Below are positions 21,878 to 28,438 of a stretch of 46,887 nt of DNA, piece after piece. Position 1 is the stretch's first letter. Every line of letters starts with the position of its first letter. The position numbers were made by a program, and so were the translations under genes. The stretch is from a virus: positions 1 through 46,887 of IMG/VR virus record IMGVR_UViG_3300042554_002321; one strand, written 5' to 3'. The notes below the pieces were generated by a model. The model did no database searches. It was not told the DNA's origin and saw only the letters and a program-made list of their open reading frames with translations.

Positions 21878-23101
21878 ATGGCGTTAGATAACCCGCTAAC
21901 CCGACAGTGGCTTGATCTGATCGCGTACGCCGAAGGTACGGACAGTGCTCGTCGCGGTGGCGGGTATGACGTCATGTTTGGTGGAGGTCGCTTCCAAGAT
22001 TTTTCTAGACATCCCGATGTTGTTGTAAGCACTAAGGGTTTTCCGAAAGGTAGCGCTGCGGCGGGTCGTTATCAATTTATGCCCGGTACTTATGCCGGAG
22101 CGCAAAAAGCCCTAGGGTTACAGGGATTTGGTCCGCAAGAGCAAGATCTTGCAGCGATTTATTTGATGAAGCAACGTGGGGTCGACCCTACGAAAGATCC
22201 GATTACTCCGCAAACGATCGCTAAGCTTGCTCCCGAATGGGCTAGTTTGCCCACGCTGCAGGGTAAAAGTTTTTACGGTCAACCCGTTAAATCTTTGGGT
22301 GAGTTGCAGGGTTTTTTACAGAAACCCAGTGGTGGCGTGCCTTATCAGGTAAATCAAGCCGCCGGAGTTACTCCGGTAAGTCTGCCTAGATATGATTTTC
22401 AAAGCGCTTTAAAAAATATTGTTACTCAATATGCTTTATCCGGAGCGGCGCAATCAACAGGAGGAGATACTCAAAAAGCGCAAGTTTATTTACAAGCGGC
22501 GGAGGCTATAAAAGCAGACCCCGATAAATATGGAGAAGAAGGCAGAGCACTTGCCGAGCAGTATCAGTACAAAGCAAATGAAGTTATGTTTTTAGGAGGA
22601 GCACCAGGAGGCAATGATCCTTCTAAGTTAGTCATGGATATTTTGGGCGCTAAGATGAGTCAGAAAGCTTACGATAACAGTCAAGCAGCTCAAGAAAGTT
22701 TAATTAATTCTCAGCTGGCTTCGGCTGGTCCTTCGGCTACTTCCGCAGTAGACCCGAATGCTCAGTTTATTAGCACGGTTGAATTAGGTAAAGCATTGCA
22801 GCGCAAGTACGGTCCTGGTGGATTGCGCATTGGCGAGAACCCAGCTTTTGGCCGCGTGGGCAAGCACAGCCCTGGTTCTCTTCATTACCAAGGTCGTGCT
22901 TTAGATATTACTGATTGGGGCGAGGGAGATTGGAAAAATAGAACCGTTCAGCTCGGCGAACAACTAAGGCAAGCTCTGCCTGGTGCTCAAATTTTCCACC
23001 CCGGATATGATCCTGTCGGCGGTCATCATGAACATATTCATTTAGGTTTACCGGAAGGAAAAATTCCAGTAACTCCGGAACTCTTAAAGCTGATCGGTTA
23101 A
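21878..23101 (+). CDS. Two-domain virion lysin: lambda-R-like muramidase plus M15/LAS-type peptidase
   Basis: 407 residues. Residues 8-130 match the GH104/lambda-endolysin fold: WLDLIAYAEGTDSARRGGGY with catalytic E19, then SAAAGRYQFMPGTYAGAQKA. The C-terminal domain (300-405) has the metal-peptidase pattern SLHYQGRALDITDW (H336, D343) and GGHHEHIHLG (H386, H388), typical of D-Ala-D-Ala carboxypeptidase/M15-like enzymes. A helical linker joins them. Within the tail module, rather than beside holin, it is best read as a structural lysin that opens the wall during DNA injection; the separate endolysin at 38312 supports this. Cleavage chemistry is inferred from family. Confidence 0.8.
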   Translation: MALDNPLTRQWLDLIAYAEGTDSARRGGGYDVMFGGGRFQDFSRHPDVVVSTKGFPKGSAAAGRYQFMPGTYAGAQKALGLQGFGPQEQDLAAIYLMKQRGVDPTKDPITPQTIAKLAPEWASLPTLQGKSFYGQPVKSLGELQGFLQKPSGGVPYQVNQAAGVTPVSLPRYDFQSALKNIVTQYALSGAAQSTGGDTQKAQVYLQAAEAIKADPDKYGEEGRALAEQYQYKANEVMFLGGAPGGNDPSKLVMDILGAKMSQKAYDNSQAAQESLINSQLASAGPSATSAVDPNAQFISTVELGKALQRKYGPGGLRIGENPAFGRVGKHSPGSLHYQGRALDITDWGEGDWKNRTVQLGEQLRQALPGAQIFHPGYDPVGGHHEHIHLGLPEGKIPVTPELLKLIG

Positions 23102-23106
23102 TTCGG

Positions 23107-23112
23107 TATACT
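23107..23112 (+). promoter_or_regulatory. -10-like box TATACT
   Basis: TATACT lies 21 nt before the ATG at 23134, in the 32-nt gap between genes. No -35 is visible. Confidence 0.45.
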
Positions 23113-23133
23113 TGAGAAAGGGTTTTTAAGATT

Positions 23134-23631
23134 ATGGGCGCTAATCCGCAGCAGCAAGCTTTAGAAGCAGCTCAGTCATCGGTTGAGCAAGCTGTAAAGG
23201 AAGGTAAAAGACTCGCAAAAGATCTTCAGCAACGTGGGGGAAAATATAGAAGCATGGCAGGAGATACTCAAGCTGACATGCTTGGGTTCTTAGGTGAAGG
23301 ACAAGACCCGGCGTCTTATTACAGCCGTATCCAAAATCAATTTGGTCCGTTTATGATCGGAGAACAAGAGCGGTTCCAAACTCAACTAAATCAAGGAGAT
23401 TATCCTGTTCTTGGGAGCCCCTCTCATCAGCGTTTTGAAGATACTCTGGTCAAGAGCGCCAACATGTACGATCAGTACATCAAGCGTGGATTAGACGAAG
23501 TTCAGCCTCGATTTGCTGCGATTTCTAAAGATCCTGCGTTTAACCTTCAATACGACACAAGGGCTATGGACTTGGCGCAAGGAAACATCAACCAAGATCA
23601 AGTCAAGCGTTTGACCACTTGGAATGTCTGA
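23134..23631 (+). CDS. Hypothetical helical virion-module protein
   Basis: 165 residues, mainly helical and Gln/Arg rich (QALEAAQSSVEQAVKEGKRL; KRGLDEVQPRFAAISKDP). It follows the structural lysin and precedes a small basic gene with an 8-nt overlap, so it is part of the tail operon. An internal virion or injection protein is possible. Family not recognised. Confidence 0.55.
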   Translation: MGANPQQQALEAAQSSVEQAVKEGKRLAKDLQQRGGKYRSMAGDTQADMLGFLGEGQDPASYYSRIQNQFGPFMIGEQERFQTQLNQGDYPVLGSPSHQRFEDTLVKSANMYDQYIKRGLDEVQPRFAAISKDPAFNLQYDTRAMDLAQGNINQDQVKRLTTWNV

Positions 23632-23917
23632 TCAAATCCCTATCGGGAAGCACGAGCGGAAGGTAGCTTTCCACGCGGAAGCTCCTTTCGCTAAACATGA
23701 TTATCGCTACCGACAGCGTGGCGACATTCGTATGGCCGGGACTGTTTGGAACGAAAGTCCGCAGGAACGAGGTCAACGTCTGTCGCGCGAATACTTACGC
23801 AAGAAAATGCGCGGTGTGCCTGTCGGATTAGGTTTCGGAGAGAACGATAAATTCGGACCTGATAATTCTTACGACACCCGTCAACCGATCAAATATACAC
23901 ACGCCCGAGAATACTGA
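23624..23917 (+). CDS. Hypothetical basic protein, last gene of tail operon
   Basis: 97 residues rich in Arg, His and Tyr (KHERKVAFHAEAPFAKHDYR; RGQRLSREYLRKKMRG). It starts 8 nt inside the previous gene and its last 29 nt overlap the end of the convergent reverse-strand gene at 23889. No terminator is visible at this convergent overlap. Function unknown. Confidence 0.5.
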   Translation: MSDQIPIGKHERKVAFHAEAPFAKHDYRYRQRGDIRMAGTVWNESPQERGQRLSREYLRKKMRGVPVGLGFGENDKFGPDNSYDTRQPIKYTHAREY

Positions 23918-24467
23918 ATAACGCGCTAAACTCTAAGATCTTTCTGTCCGCTTTATAAGGCGAAGGAAAATAATACAAAAACCCATAAATTTTGTTGGTG
24001 TTTACTTTAGTAAACTCTTTATCATCGTTTCTGAGTTTAGGGTGCTCTTTCAAGATACACATGGGTAGATCCAATCCTATTTTCTGAGCGGCCAGCAAAG
24101 CGACATCTGTAGACGTCAAAAACAAGATACCTTCTTCAAATTCTCCCAAGGTGTATTTTCTGAACATTTCCTCCATCCAAACTCTCTGGGCGGATTTAAC
24201 AAACCGCTTCTTTTTTGTCCATAGGTTCCTGTCAGGCGGTTGTTCTGCCCCAGTCAAAATATCCCGTGGAGGATATAAATACACAGATTTTGCTTTCCAG
24301 ATTTGTCGCAATCCCTGATGTTCTGGACAAAAATAACGATTTGCGTGTATTAATTTGTTTGCGTTATGACTACTTGCTGGATCTAAATCAATCTCGCCGT
24401 CAAAGAACGCAGTAACGGTCGCTATTAGCTCTACAGGAGAAACAAAATCAACAGCATTAATCGGCAC
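23889..24467 (-). CDS. Dam-like phage N6-adenine methyltransferase with altered catalytic motif
   Basis: 192 residues. IDLDPASSHNANKLIHANRY (26-45) followed by GLRQIWKAKSVYLYPPRD (52-69) is the layout of the phage DNA N-6-adenine methyltransferase family (PF05869), in which the second block normally ends VxxNPPY. Here NPPY is replaced by YPPR, so the residue that orients the target adenine is missing. The protein is either inactive, non-methylating DNA-binding, or acts on another site. It ends the reverse-strand cluster and overlaps the plus-strand tail operon by 29 nt. Confidence 0.65.
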   Translation of the reverse strand: MPINAVDFVSPVELIATVTAFFDGEIDLDPASSHNANKLIHANRYFCPEHQGLRQIWKAKSVYLYPPRDILTGAEQPPDRNLWTKKKRFVKSAQRVWMEEMFRKYTLGEFEEGILFLTSTDVALLAAQKIGLDLPMCILKEHPKLRNDDKEFTKVNTNKIYGFLYYFPSPYKADRKILEFSALFSILGRVYI

Positions 24468-24867
24468 TTGTTACTTGCTCTTCAAGCACTTCATCAATTT
24501 TATTTTTATCTAGCACATGTATGCTCATTCCGTTTATGTCGAGCATAACCACAATAGGATCATCTTTTTCTTTCTCAATTACCTTGATCAACTTTTTGAA
24601 AAATTTAGCCAGGTCGTTGTTAAGCATTTCTTCCGCCAAAGCCATATCGGTCTGGATATCTTTGACGGTCAGAAATTGAGAAGCTTCGGCATTGCTAGTG
24701 TTAAAAAAGAGAGCGCCCTCTCCTCTATAGGTTTTGAACTCGTCGTGGAGGGTAACGATGTCTCCAATAATCATTCGGGCGACGTTAGCCGCCATCCGCT
24801 TCTTTGTTTCAGACCCTGAAAAAAGATTGTACTTGAGACGCTGTGCGACTTGACTAAGATCAGGCAT
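24457..24867 (-). CDS. Hypothetical helical protein
   Basis: 136 residues, co-directional with and overlapping the Dam-like gene by 11 nt at its 3' end. Charged helices dominate (MALAEEMLNNDLAKFFKKLI), followed by a beta-like strand DDPIVVMLDINGMSIHVLD. The ending EEQVTSAD is acidic. No recognisable domain. Confidence 0.55.
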   Translation of the reverse strand: MPDLSQVAQRLKYNLFSGSETKKRMAANVARMIIGDIVTLHDEFKTYRGEGALFFNTSNAEASQFLTVKDIQTDMALAEEMLNNDLAKFFKKLIKVIEKEKDDPIVVMLDINGMSIHVLDKNKIDEVLEEQVTSAD

Positions 24868-25192
24868 CGGTATACCCCGTGAAGTTGTTCCAAGCGTCCG
24901 CTAGCACTCTAGCGCTATCGTAAAGATAGTTACTTGGGTTATTTTCGTCTGGATCTAGCTTACAGTAATGCCGTCCTTCGACCAGTCCGGATTTCCCGCC
25001 AGAAACAATACCTTGATGAATGAGCTTGTCAATTTTAATTGAAGCTACCCCAAGTCTTTCGGCGAGAGCTCGTTTAGCTATGAACGCCGTGGTTACAGAT
25101 CCAGATTTTGCATTGGCCAGGATTTGAAGTGAAGTGTCAATGCTGCGGAGAATTTTGTTTAAATCTGAAACAACGAGGTGACTCTGGGACAT
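24860..25192 (-). CDS. Hypothetical protein with HTH-like segment
   Basis: 110 residues. AFIAKRALAERLGVASIKIDKLI (about 37-60) has the spacing of a helix-turn-helix, with the rest acidic (GRHYCKLDPDENNPSNYL). It overlaps the next gene by 8 nt. Upstream (25193-25328) is a stretch with three AGCGCT palindromes that could be its operator. A regulator is likely but not certain. Confidence 0.55.
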   Translation of the reverse strand: MSQSHLVVSDLNKILRSIDTSLQILANAKSGSVTTAFIAKRALAERLGVASIKIDKLIHQGIVSGGKSGLVEGRHYCKLDPDENNPSNYLYDSARVLADAWNNFTGYTDA

Positions 25193-25216
25193 AGGTAGAA
25201 GGGGGCTGGGTCCGCA

Positions 25217-25275
25217 CCGAGCGCTCGGCAGGGACCTTCACTTACCAGCGCTCGGAAAGGGTGAAAACGAGCGCT
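25217..25275. promoter_or_regulatory. Three AGCGCT palindromic elements, possible operator
   Basis: The perfect 12-bp palindrome CCGAGCGCTCGG (25217-25228) is followed by AGCGCTCGG (25247-25255) and CGAGCGCT (25268-25275). Centres are 27 and 23 bp apart. The array sits directly upstream of the reverse-strand gene beginning at 25192. Confidence 0.45.
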
Positions 25276-25290
25276 ACCCCCGACGGTAGC
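25273..25290 (-). terminator. Possible terminator hairpin after the gene at 25329
   Basis: Reading leftward, GCTACC/GGTAGC forms a 6-bp stem with a 6-nt GC-rich loop, followed within six bases by TTTT. It could end transcription of the upstream reverse-strand gene or be part of the operator array. Confidence 0.4.
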
Positions 25291-25328
25291 AGAAACGAAC
25301 CCTTCTTGTCGTTACTGCAGACTTTATT

Positions 25329-25745
25329 TTACAGAAGCTTTTCTAGTTGCGCTACAAAGTCTTTAGGTTCTTCAATCAAAAGCTTGATAACAGAATCTAG
25401 CTTAAAGATATTTACAGCTTCTTTTCGTTCATTAATTAGTAACCAGTATGTGTAAGCATTTAGAAGATACATATGCGTTTGTTTTGCACGCAATGCCTGT
25501 GTCTTCCATTTGTCGTGATCAAAAGCGCTGCCGTGGCGGGAGCTACCTGTTTTAAGTTCTAGATCTCGGATCTCAATTTGAAGATCAATATCCTTGATTG
25601 TGTACTCTAAAGAACTGATTTTGGCCTTGCACTCCGGTTCAGAGCGTGGTTCTTCGTTATCCGTATAAATCCAACTCGGCAAATTTTCTACGATGTACTC
25701 AGAACGCCACAGAAAAGGCTTCTGCTGGGTATCAGAAAAACTCAT
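25329..25745 (-). CDS. Hypothetical charged helical protein
   Basis: 138 residues: an N-terminal aromatic segment (WRSEYIVENLPSWIYTDNEE), a coiled-coil-like middle (KISSLEYTIKDIDLQIEIRD) and a helical end. The start overlaps the upstream winged-helix gene stop by 4 nt (ATGA type), so the two are coupled. No family recognised. Confidence 0.55.
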   Translation of the reverse strand: MSFSDTQQKPFLWRSEYIVENLPSWIYTDNEEPRSEPECKAKISSLEYTIKDIDLQIEIRDLELKTGSSRHGSAFDHDKWKTQALRAKQTHMYLLNAYTYWLLINERKEAVNIFKLDSVIKLLIEEPKDFVAQLEKLL

Positions 25746-26074
25746 TCTAAGAGTGAGGTATCAATAAGATTGGTGAAATTGCCGTTTGTACAGTAATAAA
25801 CGTGATGCTCAAACTTTATTTGACAAATCAAATTTAAATTCATCAATCGTTTGAGCTGACTAAGGGCTGCCACTTTGGACATACCTAGAGCCTCGGCTAT
25901 TTCTGTAGCGGATAACGGCTGCTCGGATTTTAACACCTCAACTAGATCGCGATAGCTTCGGATTGCAGAGGTTTGTTTCTTAATGCGGAGATAGTTCTCA
26001 CTGAAATATTTTGGCCGTGAGTCATCTCGATAAGTTCCTGGATTGCTCTGTTGGTCATTTTGCGCTTGGCCCAT
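25742..26074 (-). CDS. Winged-helix DNA-binding protein
   Basis: 110 residues. QPLSATEIAEALGMSKVAAL (52-71) followed by LKRLMNLNLICQIKFEHHVY is a winged helix-turn-helix of the ArsR/MarR kind, with a beta-wing at HHVYYCTNG. It is a likely early regulator. The first 45 codons overlap the 3' end of the upstream HNH gene by 133 nt in another frame. A GTG about 70 residues from the C-terminal end could be the true start, removing the overlap; the domain would still be intact. Confidence 0.65.
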   Translation of the reverse strand: MGQAQNDQQSNPGTYRDDSRPKYFSENYLRIKKQTSAIRSYRDLVEVLKSEQPLSATEIAEALGMSKVAALSQLKRLMNLNLICQIKFEHHVYYCTNGNFTNLIDTSLLE

Positions 26075-26628
26075 CGCAGAACGTCAAGGTGCATGTCAGA
26101 GCTTACCTTTTTAGCAGGACTCGTCGCAAGGTGCATGTGGTGCGGGTTCAAACAATTCGCGTCCCCGCATTTCATAAGTACTTTGTCCTTGGTTTCCAGA
26201 TCCACCCCGAAAAATCTGGCATAGATAAAGCGGCGTGGACGCATCAAGGTGCCATCAGTCGAGTCGACGAGCCGTTTAGGCAGAACTGAGGCATACAGGT
26301 GTTCCGCCGGGTCGATGACGTATTTATGTTGGAGCATCCAGGCTTGGAACCGGTCCGAAGCCGAGCTCGTCGAAGCGTTCTTAAGTTCGGCGGTGCAGAC
26401 CGGGCAAGCGAACGAGCTGGCTAGTCGGCAGCGATGGTCGAAGTCCTTTGCCAGAAGGGCTATCGGAGGCGTCCGGCGGCACTGGCAGGTCGCAACAACC
26501 ACGCCGCCGTGGTGCTCGATGCGCAGGTAGTCGAGTTGTTCGGTGTGATTCGGCGGATCGTCAGGGAGCGGCTGGGATTCGGCATCCAGCAGGCCGAACA
26601 TAAGTAGTAGTAGTACTGAGTTACACAT
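25942..26628 (-). CDS. HNH-like endonuclease with C-terminal HTH
   Basis: 228 residues. KCGDANCLNPHHMHLATSPA (153-172) fits the conserved C...C-NP-HH core of the His-Me finger/HNH homing endonucleases, preceded by RRFIYARFFGVDL, and followed by a probable HTH (MTNRAIQELIEMTHGQNISV). N-terminal CQC and CPVC pairs may bind a metal. A leftward TACACT box (complement of 26653-26658) lies 24 nt before the ATG at 26628, supporting that start; ATG 26601 is an alternative without the hydrophobic leader. A mobile or formerly mobile endonuclease is inferred. Confidence 0.65.
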   Translation of the reverse strand: MCNSVLLLLMFGLLDAESQPLPDDPPNHTEQLDYLRIEHHGGVVVATCQCRRTPPIALLAKDFDHRCRLASSFACPVCTAELKNASTSSASDRFQAWMLQHKYVIDPAEHLYASVLPKRLVDSTDGTLMRPRRFIYARFFGVDLETKDKVLMKCGDANCLNPHHMHLATSPAKKVSSDMHLDVLRWAKRKMTNRAIQELIEMTHGQNISVRTISALRNKPLQSEAIAI

Positions 26629-27126
26629 GAGTCACAGTGCCTCAACATGCTCAGTGTAGCGCATAGCACGTACTGGCTGCCCAACAGCGGATTTTCTCCC
26701 CTATCGGTACCGCCCTGAACCCCATATGGGACGAATGAGACGGGTGCATAGGAGGTTTTTTAGCGCACAGAGTGCTTTGGAGTGACGGGTCCGTTTAGAG
26801 AGGTAAGTAAAAAGGATTTTCTATTAAAGACCGACTTAACGGGTTTTGCTAGCTACTGCCGGCTTTAACTAAGCGTATTTTAGGTGCGCATTTAAAGGCG
26901 CGCATTAAAACGCACTTTGAGGAGCGTCCTAATTGTTATAAAGTACCACTTACTTATTTAAATACGTAACTAACTCAGTGTGCGTGCAATTTATGTTAAG
27001 CGAACAGAGCTCCGAAGGGTTTGTTTCAAGCTTTGTTTTGCAGAAGCGCCGTGGAAATACGTCAATTTATCGGGTTGACACACGGGGTTTTATGTGTCTT
27101 ATACTTGGTGTAACTTAATTCCGATT
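26629..27126. promoter_or_regulatory. Divergent control region
   Basis: A 498-bp gap separates the reverse-strand early-type cluster from the long plus-strand block. It contains leftward TACACT (complement of 26653-26658), a doubled GCGCATT(T/A)AAA (26886-26896 and 26900-26909) flanked by GTGCG (26884-26888) and CGCAC (26911-26915), an AT-rich stretch near 26930-26970, and a good rightward promoter at 27075-27105. No gene longer than about 25 codons was convincing inside. It may hold operators or an origin; neither is proven. Confidence 0.5.
27075..27105 (+). promoter_or_regulatory. Sigma-70-like promoter
   Basis: TTGACA (27075-27080), a 19-nt spacer (18 with TTATAC) and TATACT (27100-27105). 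This is the only clear -35/-10 pair in the window, 21 nt before the ATG at 27127, and it suggests early transcription by host RNA polymerase. Confidence 0.7.
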
Positions 27127-27300
27127 ATGGACTGTACGCTCTCTGCCCGGAATAAGATCTCTGAATCACCTGATACAGAATTTTGGCAACTGTGTCGTCA
27201 GAGGAGTTCGGAACTCGGCATACCAGCCTGGATGCTTGCTGAGGAAGGTTTTCGTCATGAGCAGCGGGCGTTACGGAAAGCTCAATCCGGACCTACGTAG
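27127..27300 (+). CDS. Small hypothetical protein, first gene after early promoter
   Basis: 57 residues beginning MDCTLSARNKISESPDTEFW, with a helical C-terminal half (AWMLAEEGFRHEQRALRKAQ). It is the first gene after the promoter at 27075, with the same -10-to-start spacing seen elsewhere. Small size and composition resemble early host-takeover proteins, but this is inferred from position only. A longer frame from 27094 would start inside the -10 region, so it is rejected. Confidence 0.5.
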   Translation: MDCTLSARNKISESPDTEFWQLCRQRSSELGIPAWMLAEEGFRHEQRALRKAQSGPT

Positions 27301-27353
27301 GGATTGACAGTTTGCTCCAAGGGGTTTAGCCTTTGACGGGCTCTTAATCCCTC

Positions 27354-27731
27354 ATGCAAATCCAATCAAAAGAAGACGTACAAACGTACTGGGGCCAGTA
27401 CGCCAGCAAGGAAGCTCGTAAAGAGCGCTTTGAGCGTATTTACACTTTATATATCCAGGAGGGGTTTTCGCTACAGCAGATCGCGGACCGGTTCGGAATC
27501 TCAAAACAGCGGGTACATCAGATTCTTTTAAAGGAGTCAAAAGAGCCTGAGCTACTGGCCGTTAAGAAGCGAGCTGACATGTTGGAACGCAACACCTGGC
27601 GGGTTAAAGAAATAGAAAATCTTCTAGAAGCAGGAAACAGCTGCAGACAAGTAGCGACTATTTTGGGTATTTCTATAAACATTGTGAAAAGGACTAGCGC
27701 TCGGTTTAATAAGCGGAAAAAAGTGTTATAG
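27354..27731 (+). CDS. Transcription regulator with two helix-turn-helix segments
   Basis: 125 residues. EGFSLQQIADRFGISKQRVH (37-56) resembles region 4 of sigma-70 factors or a Trp-repressor-like HTH, and NSCRQVATILGISINIVKRT (95-114) is a second HTH. The two share a common layout, suggesting internal duplication. It lies shortly after the early promoter, ahead of the HNH-AP2 gene, so a temporal control role is likely. It could bind as a dimer-like unit by itself. No evidence for a complete sigma factor (regions 2 and 3 missing). Confidence 0.7.
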   Translation: MQIQSKEDVQTYWGQYASKEARKERFERIYTLYIQEGFSLQQIADRFGISKQRVHQILLKESKEPELLAVKKRADMLERNTWRVKEIENLLEAGNSCRQVATILGISINIVKRTSARFNKRKKVL

Positions 27732-27737
27732 TTGAAA

Positions 27738-27767
27738 GCCCTGGCGGAGCTGCTAACTCCCCAGGGC
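27738..27767 (+). other. Leader hairpin before HNH-AP2 gene
   Basis: GCCCTGG (27738-27744) and CCAGGGC (27761-27767) form a perfect 7-bp stem, 26 nt before the ATG at 27794. No T-tract. It may attenuate or delay translation of the endonuclease. Confidence 0.4.
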
Positions 27768-27793
27768 GCGATCAACCTGTTCGGACCAGGCCG

Positions 27794-28408
27794 ATGCCTA
27801 AGTATAGACCCATGCCGCCGCTTGAGCGGTTGAATGAGCTGTTTGAGGTTGTTGAGATTCCACCGGATAAATACGGGGAGTGGTCGGGGTTGATACGGAA
27901 AGTCGGTCGCCGGGGAGGAGGCAAAGCCGGCAGCGTGGTTGGACATAGACGGCGGGACGCGACCAATCCGGACCGCTTTGATTGGGTGGTAACGGTTGAC
28001 GGCATTACGTTCTACACATCACGTGTAATTTACTACATGACAAAAGGCGAAGATCCTGGAAATGCTCAAGTAGATCACGAAGACCAAAATTGGTGGAATA
28101 ACAATCCGCAGAACTTACGACTAGATGTAGACGGCCGTATTAAACAGGTCAACATTCCGATGTATCGGAACAACACCAGCGGTATTACGGGAGTAGGTTG
28201 GGACAAGATGAGAGAAAAGTGGGAAGCACGGGTAAAGGTGAAAGATAAACTAATACACCTCGGTCGCTATACCTGCAAAATCGAAGCCGCCCGCGTGGTG
28301 CGAGATAAATGGATCGAACTAGGCTGGGATAAGCTGGGACGCGAGTTGCCCGATCTCGACAACATCAGCTGCGACTGCGGCACCTGTAAACGAATAGATT
28401 TAGGATAA
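27794..28408 (+). CDS. HNH endonuclease with AP2 DNA-binding domain
   Basis: 204 residues. The HNH core QVDHEDQNWWNNNPQNLRL (92-110) has the DH...N...N pattern of phage HNH homing enzymes. The C-terminal AP2-type fold follows: NNTSGITGVGWDKMREKWEA (126-145) and HLGRYTCKIEAARV. This HNH-AP2 arrangement is widespread in phages and plastids as free-standing homing endonucleases. The N-terminal region is basic. A hairpin lies between it and the regulator at 27354. Nothing suggests it interrupts another gene. Confidence 0.9.
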   Translation: MPKYRPMPPLERLNELFEVVEIPPDKYGEWSGLIRKVGRRGGGKAGSVVGHRRRDATNPDRFDWVVTVDGITFYTSRVIYYMTKGEDPGNAQVDHEDQNWWNNNPQNLRLDVDGRIKQVNIPMYRNNTSGITGVGWDKMREKWEARVKVKDKLIHLGRYTCKIEAARVVRDKWIELGWDKLGRELPDLDNISCDCGTCKRIDLG

Positions 28409-28426
28409 AATGAAGAGTAGGAGGGG
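28406..28426 (+). promoter_or_regulatory. -10-like box and Shine-Dalgarno before fibre gene
   Basis: TAAAAT (28406-28411) and a purine run AGGAGGGG (28419-28426) precede the ATG at 28439. Confidence 0.45.
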
Positions 28427-28438
28427 TAGTCTTAGCTA

